Counted from the first letter of the stretch, positions 26,958 through 36,081 are shown. The stretch is 64,000 nucleotides of DNA from Phycisphaera sp. (GCA_016125285.1 WGMA01000015.1:1-64000); one strand, 5' to 3'. Program-made: numbers and translations. The notes: a model not told the origin generated them from the letters alone.

Positions 26958-29900
26958 ATGAATCCCACGCAGCGCATCGCGATCGTCGGCATCGGCGGCG
27001 TGTTCCCCGGCTCGGACACGCCGGACGCGCTGTGGCGTCACGTCGTCGCCGCGCGCGACCTGGCGACCGAGCCCCCGGCGGGGCGATGGGCGTTGCCGGT
27101 CGATGAGGCGTACTCCCCGACGCTCGCGCCCGACAAGGTCAACAGCCGCCGCATGTGCTTCGTCGACGGCGTGACGCTCGATCACTCGGGCCTCGACATC
27201 GACGCCGACCTCGTTCGCCAGCTCGACCCGATGTTCCACCTCGTGCTGCACGCCGGCCGCGCCGCGTGGCTCGACGCCGTGACCGACGCGCTCGATCGAT
27301 CGCGTGTCGGCGTGATCATCGGCAACATCGCGCTGCCGACGGACACGTCGTCGGCGCTCGCCGACGAATTGCTCGGACCGGCATTCGAGTCCCGCCTGCT
27401 CGGCAAGATCCAAAGCGGCGCGACACATCCGCAATCCGCAATCCGCAATCCGAAATCGACTCACCCGCTCAACCGCTACGTCACCGGCCTGCCCGGCGGC
27501 GTGCTCGCCAAGGCGTTGCGGCTCGGCGGCGGCAGCTGGACGCTCGACGCCGCGTGCGCCTCGTCGCTGTACGCGTTGAAGTTCGCGTGCGACGAGCTGC
27601 TGGCCGGTCGCGCCGATGCGATGCTGGCCGGCGGGCTGTCACGCCCCGACGCGCTGTACACGCAGATGGGCTTCTCACAGCTCCGCGCGGTGAGCCCGAC
27701 GGGGCGGTGCAGCCCGTTCGATCGCAAGGCCGATGGGCTGGTCGTCGGCGAGGGCAGCGGCATCGTCGTGCTCAAGCGGCTGGACGACGCGCTGCGCGAC
27801 GGCGACCACGTCTACGCGACGATCGCGGGCATCGGCCTGAGCAACGACATCGAGGGCAACCTGATGCAGCCGGCGTCGGAGGGCCAGGTCCGCGCGATGC
27901 GCGACGCCTACGCCGCCGCGGGCTGGTCGCCGAGCGACGTCGACCTCATCGAGTGCCACGGCACCGGCACGCCGACCGGCGACGCGGTGGAGTTCAACAG
28001 CCTCGCGACGGTGTGGGGCGACGCGCGCCGTGGCACGCGCTGCGTCATCGGGTCCGTGAAATCCAACGTCGGCCATCTGCTCACCGCCGCGGGATCAGCC
28101 GGCCTGATCAAGACGCTGCTCGCGCTCAAGCACGGCGTGCTGCCGCCGACGGCGAACTACGAGGCGTCGCCCGACAAGATCGACATGAGCGACAGCCCGT
28201 TCGAGGTGCTCGCCGCGCCGCGCGCGTGGCCACGTCGCGCCGACGACCGGCCGCGCCGCGCCGCGGTCAGCGCGTTCGGCTTCGGCGGCATCAACGCGCA
28301 CGTGCTGCTGGAGGAACTCCCCGAGAATCTCGGATTTCGGATTTCGGATTTCAAATTTGATTCACGCGCAGAGGCCTCGTCTTTGTCCGAGGCGGATGAC
28401 AATCCGAAATCCGAAATCCAAAATCCGAAATCACACCGCATCGCGGTGGTCGGCCTCGACGCCCGCGTCGGCCCGTGGGACAGCCTCGCGTCGCTGCGGG
28501 CGCGGCTGCTCGGCGGTGCTGAGTCGTTCGATGCACGCACGCCGCGCAACTGGTGGGGCGTCGACGCACTCGCGCCCGGCGCGGCAGACGTGCGCGGGCA
28601 CGCGATCGATCACGTCGATATCCCGCTCAAGCGGTTCCGCATCCCGCCGACCGAGCTGCGCGACATGCTGCCGCAGCAGGCGTTGATGCTGTTGGCCGCC
28701 GCGGGCGCGCTCGACGACGCCGGGCTCGGCGAACACGTCGAAGCGCGCCTCGACACCGGCGTGTTCATCGGCATCGGCCTCGATCTCAACACGACCAACT
28801 TCCACTTCCGCTGGACGCTCGCCGAGCGCGCCCGCATGTGGAACACACAACTCGGCCTCGGCCTCAGCGACACGGAGCTCGACGCGTGGGCCGCGCAGCT
28901 GCGCGACGCCGCGGGCCCGCCGCTGACCGCCGACCGCACGATGGGCAACCTCGGCGGCATCGTCGCCTCGCGCGTGGCCCGCGCGTTCCGCGTCGGCGGC
29001 CCCAGCTTCACGATCTCCAGCGAAGAAACGTCCGGCGTCCGCGCGCTCGAAGCCGCCGTCGGCGCGCTGCAACGCGGCGAGGTCGACAAGGCCATCGTCG
29101 GCGCGGTCGACTTCGCCACCGACCCCCGCGCCGCGCTCAACACGCCGGGCCTGTCCCCCGACCACACGCTGGCCGACGGCGCCGTCGCGTTCATCCTCAA
29201 GCGGCACGAAGACGCGGTGCGCGACGGTGACAAGGTCTACGCGTTGATCTCGGAAGTGGGAGCGCGGAACGCGGAACGCGGAACTCAAAGCCGCGTCGTC
29301 GATCACGACTGGAGCGCCACGCCGTGCGTCGGTGACTGCGGCGCGGCGTCGGCGATGGTGTCGGTGTTGCGTGCGGTGCTCGGCCTGCACCACCACGTGC
29401 TGCCACCAGCGGACTCGACCGGCTCGCCGCGTTACTGGCTGCGCGACCGCATCGACGGCCCACGCCGCACGACCGTGCACGCCGACAGCGTCGATGGCAA
29501 CCACGTGATCGTCGCGCTCGAAGGCGTCGACGCCAACCCAGCCAAGCTCGACACGCAGCCCCTCGGCGAACTGCCGGCCGCACTGTTCGTCACGACACCC
29601 GACCAACTCGACACGCTGCGCCAGCTCGCCGACCGCACCGACGGCGTGTCGATCGAGCAACTCGCGCGTTTGTGGAAAAGCAATCCGAAATCCGTAATCC
29701 GTAATCCGAAATCGCCGCGCGTCGCGCTCGTCGTCGACTCCGTCGCCCAACTCCGCGACGCGATCACCGACGCGCAACGCGCCGTCTCCGCCAACGAGCG
29801 GCGCACCGGCGACCGCGTGTGGTACAGCCCGCAGCCGCTGTGCGCGGGCGATGCGTCGGGCGAGGTGGCGTTCGTGTTCCCGGGGTCGGGCAGTCATTTC

Positions 29901-32900
29901 GTCGGCATGGGGCGCGAGGCGGCGCTGGCCTGGCCGGACGTCGTCGCGCGGCTCGACGCCGAGAACGATCGCCTCGCGTCACAGTTCGCCGACACGCGGT
30001 TCTGGTCGACGGATCACGTCGACGCGGAGGATCACCCGGCGGTGATCTTCGGGCAGGTGTGGGCCGGGACTTTGATCAGCGACGTGATCGCGCGGTTCGA
30101 CGTGAGGCCCGACGCGGTGATCGGCTACTCGCTCGGCGAGACCGCGGGCATGTTCGCCACGCGGAGCTGGGCCCGCGGATCGCGCGATCTGATGTACGAG
30201 CGCATCTGCGCCTCGAAGCTGTTCACGCGTGACCTGGCCGGGCCGTGCGAGAGCGTGCGAACGGCGTGGGGGTTGCGCGAAGGCGAATCCGTCGACTGGC
30301 AGCTCGGTGTCGTTGATCGCTCGGCGGACGTCGTGCGTGCGGCGATCGCCGGGCGCGAGCACGTGTACCTGCTGATCGTCAACACGCCGGGCGAGTGCGT
30401 CGTCGGCGGCCAGCGCGACCGCGTGCAGCAACTCGTGCGCGATCTGGGTTGCGCGTTCCACGCGGTGGAGGGTGTGACGACGGTGCACTGCGACGTGGCC
30501 CGGCCGGTGTTCGAGCCGTATCGCGATCTGCACCTGTTCGAGACGAAACCCGCGGCGGGCGTACGGTTTTACAGCGGCGTGCTGGGTCGTGCGTATGAGG
30601 TCACGCGCGATTCGATCGCGGACTCGATCGTCGGGCAAGCGGTCCAGCCGTTCGACTACACCAAGGTGATCGAATCGGCGTACGCGGACGGCGTGCGCGT
30701 GTTCGTGGAGATGGGGCCCGGCGCGACGTGCAGCCGGATGATCTCGCAGATCCTCGGCGATCGCCCGCACGCGGCGCGGTCGGCGTGCGTCCGCAACGAG
30801 CGGGGCACGGTGAGTGTGCTGCGTACGCTGGCGATGCTGATCGCGGAGGGCGTCGCGGTTGATCTCGGCAAACTTTACGGCGATGACGACGGCGGGGCGG
30901 CGCGTGATGTGGGCCCGGTCGTGGCGGTGATCGCGGGCGGTGAGGCGTTTGATCCGCCGGCGCCGCGTGGAGGGGACAGGGGACAGGAGACAGGGGACAG
31001 CAGGTCCATCAGCGAGCCGGCTCGTCCGCGAGCCCGTGCGACGTCGGTGTCATCCCGCCCCGTCTCGGCTGCGCCTCGCAGTGGCGGGCTTGGGGCGCAC
31101 TCAGGTGAGATGGCGTTGCAGCCCGTGATCGACGGCCTGGCCGCGGCACAGGTGGCGCACGCGCGGGCGGAGGCGGCGTTCGTCGCGCTCAACAACGACA
31201 TCACCGCGACGATCACGCGCACGCTGCAGTGGCAGATGCAGGTGATCGCGTCGGGTGATGAAGCCGTTTGCGGCTCAGCAGTCGATGAGTTGGTCGCGCC
31301 AGTTGCTAAGCCGCAAGCGGCTTGCGTGCTCGATTACGCCCAGTGCCTCGAGTTCGCGATCGGGTCGATCGCGAAGGTGCTCGGCCCCGAGTTCGCGGAG
31401 GCCGACACGTACCCGTCGCGCGTGCGGCTGCCCGATGAGCCGCTGCAGCTCGTGCATCGCATCACCGCAATCGACGGCGAGCCGCGATCGATGACGCACG
31501 GTCGCGTCGTCACCGAGCACGACATCGTCGACGGCGCGTGGTACCTCGACGGCGGGCGCATCCCCACGTGTATCGCCGTCGAAGCCGGGCAGGCCGACCT
31601 GTTCTTGAGCGGCTACCTCGGCATCGACTTCGAGACGAAGGGCCACGCGGTGTACCGCCTGCTCGACGCGATCGTCACGTTCCACCGCCCGCTGCCCGGG
31701 CCCGGCGAGACCATCGTCTACGACATCCGCATCCTGCACTTCTTCCGGCAGGGCGACACGTACCTGTTCCGCTTCGAGTTCGACGCGACGGTCAACGGCG
31801 AGTCGCTGCTGACGATGCGTGACGGGTGCGCGGGGTTCTTCACGCAGGGCGAGCTCGACGCCGGCAAGGGCATCGTGCTCACGACGATGGACAAGCAGGT
31901 CGTGCCCGGCCCGCGGCCCGAGGACCGCATCAACCTGGCGCCGCTGCCGCCGCAGGGAGCCACCGAGTCGTACAGCGACGCGCAGGTCGATGCGCTGCGG
32001 CGCGGCGACCTCGTCGGTTGCTTCGGCGATGCGTTCGCCGGTCTGCCGCTGCGCGACCCGGTGAAGATCCCCAGCGGGCTGATGACGCTCGTGCACCGCA
32101 TCGTCGAGCTCGATCCGTACGGCGGGCGATTCGGCCGGGGGATCATCGTCGGCGAGGCGGACATCCATCCCGACGACTGGTTCCTGACGTGCCACTTCTT
32201 CGACGACAACGTCATGCCCGGCACGCTGATGTACGAGTGCTGCCTGCACACGCTGCGCATCCTGCTGACACGGCTCGGGTGGGTCGGCGAGGTGGACGAA
32301 GTCGTCTACGAGCCGATCCCCGGCGTGCCGAGCCAGCTCAAGTGCCGCGGGCAGGTGATCGAGACCACGAAGAAGGTCACGTACGAGCTGACGGTGCGTT
32401 CAATGGCCTACGAGGACGACGGCACGCCGGTGGTCCTGGCCGACGCGCTGATGTACGGCGACGGTCGGCCGATCGTGCAGATGAAGACGATGTCGGTGCG
32501 CCTCAGCGGATTGACGCGGCAGCGCGTCGAGCAGATCTGGCGGGAGCGCGGCGTAGTGGGCGATTTCCCCTCACCCTCGCCCTCTCCCGGGGGGAGAGGG
32601 GAACGGTCAATTGCCACATCGGATTGTGGTATTCCGTTCGACTCTGACAGTATTCTCGCGTTCGCGGTGGGCAAGCCGTCGGAGGCGTTCGGTGATCGGT
32701 ACAAGGTGTTCGACGCCGAGCGTGTGATCGCGCGACTGCCGGGGCCGCCGTACAAGTTTTTGGATCGCATCACGCGCATCGAGAGCTGTGAGCAGTGGGT
32801 GCTGAAGTCGGGCGGGAAGATCACGGCGGAATACGATGTGCCGCGCGACGCGTGGTACTTCGCGGCGGACGAGCAAACGCCCTCTCCCTGCAAGGGAGAG

Positions 32901-33845
32901 GGCTGGGGTGAGGGTGAGATGCGCGGCCGCGGCGAGCGCTTCCCATCAGGGCGAGCCGCGCCGCCTCCGCACTCACACCCCTCACACGGCCTCTCCCCTC
33001 AAGGGGAGAGAGGTTTGAGAATGCCTTACGCGGTGCTGCTCGAGGTGTCGCTGCAGCCGTGCGGGTGGCTCGCGGCGTATCTCGGTTCGGCGTTGACGAG
33101 CGACGAGGACCTGTCGTTCCGCAATCTCGGCGGCAGCGGCGTGCAGCACCGCGCGGTCACGCCGGACATCGGCACGCTGTACACCGACGTGACGATCACG
33201 GGCGTGTCGCAGTCGGGCGGGATGATCATCCAGCACTTCGCGTTCGACACGTACTGCGACGCCGGGCCGGTGTACACGGGCAAGACGTACTTCGGGTTCT
33301 TCGCGAAGGAGGCGTTGGCGAACCAGGTGGGCATCCGCGACGCTGACGTCTACGAGCCGAGCGACGCGGAGCGGGCGCGTGCGGTGGGGCCGATCGCGTA
33401 TCCGACCGACGCGCCTTATCCGGACGCCATGATGCGGATGGTGGACCGGGTGGAGATGTGGGTGCCGGACGGCGGGCCGCACGGCCTGGGCTTCATCCGC
33501 GGCACGGCGGACGTGGACCCGAGCGACTGGTTCTACAAGGCTCACTTCTACCAGGACCCGGTGTGGCCCGGCTCGCTGGGGCTGGAGTCGATGGCGCAGC
33601 TGATGAAATACGCGGCGGTGCAGCGGTGGGGCGGTAACGCCTTTGAATCGCTGGCCTTGGGAGAGAAGCACGAATGGATGTACCGCGGTCAGATCCTGCC
33701 GACCGACCGGCGCGTGACGGTCCAGGCGGTCGTGACGGAGGTCGACGATGCGCGTAGACTGCTGCGTGCCGACGGGCATCTGAGCGTTGATGGCAGAATC
33801 ATCTACCAAATGTCGGACTTTGCGATTAGACTGTCGGGCCTCTAA
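26958..33845 (+). CDS. pfaC: PUFA synthase subunit PfaC (KS-CLF-AT-DH-DH)
   Basis: This is a 2295-residue multidomain protein. Order: active ketosynthase (about 5-450; Cys200 in DAACASS, His334, His373); chain-length-factor KS (about 490-850) in which the catalytic Cys is replaced by Glu690 (SSEETSG); acyltransferase (about 960-1310; Ser1058 in GYSLGE); a first double hot-dog dehydratase (about 1458-1853; His1746 in CHFFDDNVMPG); and a second (about 1880-2295; His2196 in AHFYQDPVWPG). The AT domain replaces the separate PfaB found in marine gammaproteobacteria. With PfaA and PfaD it should build a polyunsaturated acyl chain. The start ATG is 30 bp after pfaA. Residues 1974-2021 (T-P-S-P...G-L-R) are a repeat-derived insert inside the second dehydratase. 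Confidence 0.93.
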   Translation: MNPTQRIAIVGIGGVFPGSDTPDALWRHVVAARDLATEPPAGRWALPVDEAYSPTLAPDKVNSRRMCFVDGVTLDHSGLDIDADLVRQLDPMFHLVLHAGRAAWLDAVTDALDRSRVGVIIGNIALPTDTSSALADELLGPAFESRLLGKIQSGATHPQSAIRNPKSTHPLNRYVTGLPGGVLAKALRLGGGSWTLDAACASSLYALKFACDELLAGRADAMLAGGLSRPDALYTQMGFSQLRAVSPTGRCSPFDRKADGLVVGEGSGIVVLKRLDDALRDGDHVYATIAGIGLSNDIEGNLMQPASEGQVRAMRDAYAAAGWSPSDVDLIECHGTGTPTGDAVEFNSLATVWGDARRGTRCVIGSVKSNVGHLLTAAGSAGLIKTLLALKHGVLPPTANYEASPDKIDMSDSPFEVLAAPRAWPRRADDRPRRAAVSAFGFGGINAHVLLEELPENLGFRISDFKFDSRAEASSLSEADDNPKSEIQNPKSHRIAVVGLDARVGPWDSLASLRARLLGGAESFDARTPRNWWGVDALAPGAADVRGHAIDHVDIPLKRFRIPPTELRDMLPQQALMLLAAAGALDDAGLGEHVEARLDTGVFIGIGLDLNTTNFHFRWTLAERARMWNTQLGLGLSDTELDAWAAQLRDAAGPPLTADRTMGNLGGIVASRVARAFRVGGPSFTISSEETSGVRALEAAVGALQRGEVDKAIVGAVDFATDPRAALNTPGLSPDHTLADGAVAFILKRHEDAVRDGDKVYALISEVGARNAERGTQSRVVDHDWSATPCVGDCGAASAMVSVLRAVLGLHHHVLPPADSTGSPRYWLRDRIDGPRRTTVHADSVDGNHVIVALEGVDANPAKLDTQPLGELPAALFVTTPDQLDTLRQLADRTDGVSIEQLARLWKSNPKSVIRNPKSPRVALVVDSVAQLRDAITDAQRAVSANERRTGDRVWYSPQPLCAGDASGEVAFVFPGSGSHFVGMGREAALAWPDVVARLDAENDRLASQFADTRFWSTDHVDAEDHPAVIFGQVWAGTLISDVIARFDVRPDAVIGYSLGETAGMFATRSWARGSRDLMYERICASKLFTRDLAGPCESVRTAWGLREGESVDWQLGVVDRSADVVRAAIAGREHVYLLIVNTPGECVVGGQRDRVQQLVRDLGCAFHAVEGVTTVHCDVARPVFEPYRDLHLFETKPAAGVRFYSGVLGRAYEVTRDSIADSIVGQAVQPFDYTKVIESAYADGVRVFVEMGPGATCSRMISQILGDRPHAARSACVRNERGTVSVLRTLAMLIAEGVAVDLGKLYGDDDGGAARDVGPVVAVIAGGEAFDPPAPRGGDRGQETGDSRSISEPARPRARATSVSSRPVSAAPRSGGLGAHSGEMALQPVIDGLAAAQVAHARAEAAFVALNNDITATITRTLQWQMQVIASGDEAVCGSAVDELVAPVAKPQAACVLDYAQCLEFAIGSIAKVLGPEFAEADTYPSRVRLPDEPLQLVHRITAIDGEPRSMTHGRVVTEHDIVDGAWYLDGGRIPTCIAVEAGQADLFLSGYLGIDFETKGHAVYRLLDAIVTFHRPLPGPGETIVYDIRILHFFRQGDTYLFRFEFDATVNGESLLTMRDGCAGFFTQGELDAGKGIVLTTMDKQVVPGPRPEDRINLAPLPPQGATESYSDAQVDALRRGDLVGCFGDAFAGLPLRDPVKIPSGLMTLVHRIVELDPYGGRFGRGIIVGEADIHPDDWFLTCHFFDDNVMPGTLMYECCLHTLRILLTRLGWVGEVDEVVYEPIPGVPSQLKCRGQVIETTKKVTYELTVRSMAYEDDGTPVVLADALMYGDGRPIVQMKTMSVRLSGLTRQRVEQIWRERGVVGDFPSPSPSPGGRGERSIATSDCGIPFDSDSILAFAVGKPSEAFGDRYKVFDAERVIARLPGPPYKFLDRITRIESCEQWVLKSGGKITAEYDVPRDAWYFAADEQTPSPCKGEGWGEGEMRGRGERFPSGRAAPPPHSHPSHGLSPQGERGLRMPYAVLLEVSLQPCGWLAAYLGSALTSDEDLSFRNLGGSGVQHRAVTPDIGTLYTDVTITGVSQSGGMIIQHFAFDTYCDAGPVYTGKTYFGFFAKEALANQVGIRDADVYEPSDAERARAVGPIAYPTDAPYPDAMMRMVDRVEMWVPDGGPHGLGFIRGTADVDPSDWFYKAHFYQDPVWPGSLGLESMAQLMKYAAVQRWGGNAFESLALGEKHEWMYRGQILPTDRRVTVQAVVTEVDDARRLLRADGHLSVDGRIIYQMSDFAIRLSGL
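27426..27457 (+). repeat. AATCCG-type short repeat inside pfaC
   Basis: Tandem ATCCGCA/AATCCGAAATC units encode HPQSAIRNPKS in a loop of the first ketosynthase domain, about 30 codons before the active-site Cys. Confidence 0.75.
28326..28432. repeat. Complete bipartite AATCCG repeat element inside pfaC
   Basis: This 107-bp element has a left arm of GGATTTC units (28331-28358), a right arm of AATCCGAAATC units (28400-28432) in inverted orientation, and a central hairpin GCCTCG (28374-28379)/CGAGGC (28388-28393). It lies in the linker between the KS and CLF domains and is read in frame. It resembles a small non-autonomous element; the other AATCCG copies here look like single arms. Confidence 0.8.
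29262..29290 (+). repeat. GCGGAAC-type short repeat inside pfaC
   Basis: Three GCGGAAC units encode ARNAERGTQ in the CLF domain after 'KVYALISEVG'. It is a different repeat family from its neighbours and is again read in frame. Confidence 0.65.
29681..29713 (+). repeat. AATCCG-type short repeat inside pfaC
   Basis: Tandem AATCCG(A/T)AA units encode NPKSVIRNPKS in the linker between the CLF and AT domains. Confidence 0.75.
30971..31003 (+). repeat. GGGGACA-type short repeat inside pfaC
   Basis: Four tandem GGGGACA/GGAGACA units encode GGDRGQETGDS in the linker after the AT domain. Confidence 0.7.
31260..31325. repeat. Inverted pair of AGCCGCAAGCGGCT palindromes inside pfaC
   Basis: GAAGCCGTTTGCGGCTCAGCA at the left and its imperfect inverted copy (TGCTAAGCCGCAAGCGGC) at the right enclose 23 bp; the whole is read in frame before the first dehydratase. 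A single copy of the same palindrome lies in pfaA at 22907-22925. Confidence 0.7.
32575..32604 (+). repeat. CCCTCTCCC palindromic repeat inside pfaC
   Basis: The palindrome CCCTCTCCC/GGGAGAGGG with a short G spacer encodes F-P-S-P-S-P-S-P-G-G-R-G-E-R between the two dehydratase domains. Confidence 0.75.
32877..33020. repeat. Bipartite CCCTCTCCC element inserted within the second dehydratase of pfaC
   Basis: Left hairpin CCCTCTCCC-tgcaa-GGGAGAGGG (32880-32902) and right hairpin CTCTCCCC-tcaa-GGGGAGAG (32991-33010) face each other, with GGGTGAGG and CCCCTCAC sequences inside. The element is 144 bp (48 codons) and adds residues 1974-2021 between 'WYFAADEQ' and 'MPYAVLLE', which are normally contiguous or nearly so in this domain family as I remember it. 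Confidence 0.82.
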
Positions 33846-33905
33846 TTTGAACCTTCTTGCGATGTGGCCCAACCAAATGTCAGTCTCCGGGTGGGCGGAG
33901 CGACG

Positions 33906-35111
33906 ATGAAGTATTCGCGTGTGTACATGGAGTCGCTGGGGTATGAGCTGCCGCCGGTGGTCGTGACGTCGACCGAGCTGGAGCAGCGGCTGGCCCCCGT
34001 TTACGAGAAGCTGCACCTGTCGTCGGGCCAGCTCGAAGCGCTGACCGGCATCACCGAGCGGCGCTGGTGGGACGACGGCTACTCGCTGTCGCAGGGCGCG
34101 GCCGCGGCGGCGCGCAAGGCGCTGGACCGCTCCGGGCTCAAACCCAAGGACATCGAGGCGCTGATCTACACCGGCGTGTGCCGCGAGAACTTCGAGCCCG
34201 CCACCGCGTGCGCCGTCGCCGCGGCCGTAGGCATCCGCGACGACGCCCACGTGTATGACATCTCCAACGCCTGCCTCGGCGTGCTCAACGGCATCATCGA
34301 CATCGCCAACCGCATCGAGCTTGGCCAGATCCGCGCGGGTATGGTCGTTTCGTGCGAGTCGGCCCGCGACATCAACGAGATCACGATCCAGCGCCTGCTC
34401 GACGACCCGACCATGGAGACGTTCAGCACGTGCCTCGCGACGCTGACCGGCGGGTCCGGCGCCGCGGCCGTGGTCCTGACCGACGGGTCGTTCAGCAAGG
34501 AGCACCGTCGGCGCCTGCTCGGCGGCGTGACCAAGGCCGCGCCGGAGCACCACCGCCTGTGCCGCTGGGGCATCACGCTCAGCCCGATCAAGATCGGCAA
34601 GATGATCTTCTCGCCGGACAAGCTCAAGAACACGTTCGACCAGCTGACCGACCCGCAGACCGTGCCGTCGGTCGTGCGCGACATGATGGTCAGCACCGGC
34701 GACAAGCTGCCCCCGGCGCTGGCGAACATGCTGCCGTCCGAGGCGCTGCCCGCGGCGCTGACGCAGGTGATGAACACCGACTCGGTCGCCGTCCTGAAGC
34801 ACGGCGTCGAGCTGGGCATCCGCACCTGGGGCGCGTTCCTCAAGAACCTCGGCTGGGCCCGCGACGAGGTCGACAAGATCATCTGCCACCAGGTCGGCAC
34901 CGGCCACCGCGACACCATCCTCCGCGAGCTCGGCATCTCGCCCGAAAAGGACTTCACGACGTATCAGTACCTCGGCAACATCGGCACCGTGTCGCTCCCG
35001 CTGACCGCCGCCCTCGCCGAGCAACGCCGCCACCTCCAGCCCGGCGACCACGTCGGGTTCCTCGGTATCGGCTCCGGCCTCAACTGCCTGATGCTCGGCT
35101 GGAAGTGGTAA
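33906..35111 (+). CDS. oleA: OleA: head-to-head condensing thiolase-fold enzyme
   Basis: OleA is a 401-residue KAS III-like enzyme that condenses two activated fatty acyl chains in a non-decarboxylative Claisen reaction to a 2-alkyl-3-ketoacid. The catalytic Cys is C123 in SNACLGVLNG, with His328 (CHQVGTGH) and Asn358 (YLGNIGTV). Glu97 in 'ENFEPATA' may be the second-channel base known for OleA, but I have not aligned it. GGCGGAG before ATG 33906 decides the start over an upstream in-frame codon. It follows pfaC by 60 bp. In this operon its likely substrates are the polyunsaturated chains made by PfaA/C/D, perhaps taken directly from an ACP, since no thioesterase or acyl-CoA ligase is encoded here. 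Confidence 0.93.
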   Translation: MKYSRVYMESLGYELPPVVVTSTELEQRLAPVYEKLHLSSGQLEALTGITERRWWDDGYSLSQGAAAAARKALDRSGLKPKDIEALIYTGVCRENFEPATACAVAAAVGIRDDAHVYDISNACLGVLNGIIDIANRIELGQIRAGMVVSCESARDINEITIQRLLDDPTMETFSTCLATLTGGSGAAAVVLTDGSFSKEHRRRLLGGVTKAAPEHHRLCRWGITLSPIKIGKMIFSPDKLKNTFDQLTDPQTVPSVVRDMMVSTGDKLPPALANMLPSEALPAALTQVMNTDSVAVLKHGVELGIRTWGAFLKNLGWARDEVDKIICHQVGTGHRDTILRELGISPEKDFTTYQYLGNIGTVSLPLTAALAEQRRHLQPGDHVGFLGIGSGLNCLMLGWKW

Positions 35112-35181
35112 TCCGTACCCCGCCGGCCGACGGGTCCCGTCCCGCGGCCTCGAGTTCGCCCACCCGGGCGCCGCCACGAAC

Positions 35182-36081
35182 ATGAAGCTGCCCGACTATC
35201 CATTCACTCCCAAAAGCGTCGACATCGACGGGCACCACCTGTTCTACCTCGACGAGGGGCCCGGCGGGCTGATCCCCGCGCCCAACGTCGTGATGCTGCA
35301 CGGCAACCCGACCTGGTCGTTCTACTACCGCCGTCTCGTGTCCGCGCTGTCCGACCGCTACCGCTGCGTCGTGCCCGACCACATCGGCATGGGCCTGTCC
35401 GACAAGCCCGCCAAAGACGAATACCGCTACACGCTTGAACAGCGTGTCGATGACCTCGACGCGCTGCTCGGCGAGATCAACGTCACCGAAGACATCACGC
35501 TCGTGCTGCACGACTGGGGCGGCATGATCGGCATGGCCTACGCGTGCCGCTACCCCGAGCGGATCGCCCGGCTCGTGCTGCTCAACACCGGCGCGTTCCG
35601 CCACCCCGCGGGCAAGCGCCTGCCGTGGCAGATCCGCCTGGCGCGCACCGCCGGGCTCGGCTCGTTCCTCGTCAGGCAGCTCAACCTGTTCTCCAAGGGC
35701 GCGGTGACCAACTGCGTGACGCGCGGGCCGATGCCCGAAGACGTCGCCAACGCGTACCTGATGCCGTACGACACGCCGGAGCACCGCGTGGCGGTGCACG
35801 AGTTCGTGCGCGACATCCCCGTCGGGCCGGGCGACGAGGCGTGGGACCGCGTGCTGGAGGTCGAGGCGCAGCTCGGGCAGTTCTCCGACCGCCCGGCGCT
35901 GCTCTGCTGGGGCATGCGGGACTTCGTGTTCGACGCCGACTTCCTCGACAAGTGGCGGCAGCTGCTGCCCGACGCCGAGGTGCACCGCTTCAAGGACGCC
36001 GGTCACTACGTCCTCGAAGACGCGCACGAAGAGATCATCCCGCTCGTGTCCGAGTTCCTCGACCGCGAGACCAAACGCTGA
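35182..36081 (+). CDS. oleB: OleB: alpha/beta hydrolase (beta-lactone decarboxylase)
   Basis: This 299-residue protein is of the haloalkane-dehalogenase-like alpha/beta hydrolase branch. The oxyanion segment is HGNPTWS (residues 40-46), the nucleophile Asp111 is in LHDWGG, and the catalytic His275 is in DAGHYVLED. In the Ole pathway it decarboxylates the beta-lactone made by OleC to a cis-olefin. It is encoded separately here, whereas some bacteria have an OleBC fusion. It is placed 70 bp after oleA and 61 bp before oleC. Without context it could be called a haloalkane dehalogenase; the neighbours settle the role. Confidence 0.9.
   Translation: MKLPDYPFTPKSVDIDGHHLFYLDEGPGGLIPAPNVVMLHGNPTWSFYYRRLVSALSDRYRCVVPDHIGMGLSDKPAKDEYRYTLEQRVDDLDALLGEINVTEDITLVLHDWGGMIGMAYACRYPERIARLVLLNTGAFRHPAGKRLPWQIRLARTAGLGSFLVRQLNLFSKGAVTNCVTRGPMPEDVANAYLMPYDTPEHRVAVHEFVRDIPVGPGDEAWDRVLEVEAQLGQFSDRPALLCWGMRDFVFDADFLDKWRQLLPDAEVHRFKDAGHYVLEDAHEEIIPLVSEFLDRETKR

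Noticed and set aside
28326-28432. Insertion sequence
   Set aside because: It is only 107 bp with no transposase and no visible target-site duplication; it is better described as a small bipartite repeat element.
19980-33845. Modular polyketide synthase for a secondary metabolite
   Set aside because: Three tandem ACPs with LGIDSIKR, a CLF, FabA-like double hot-dog dehydratases and an adjacent PfaD identify a PUFA-type synthase rather than a modular type I PKS.
35182-36081. Haloalkane dehalogenase
   Set aside because: The fold and HDWGG nucleophile fit, but the position between oleA and oleC makes OleB (beta-lactone decarboxylase) far more likely.
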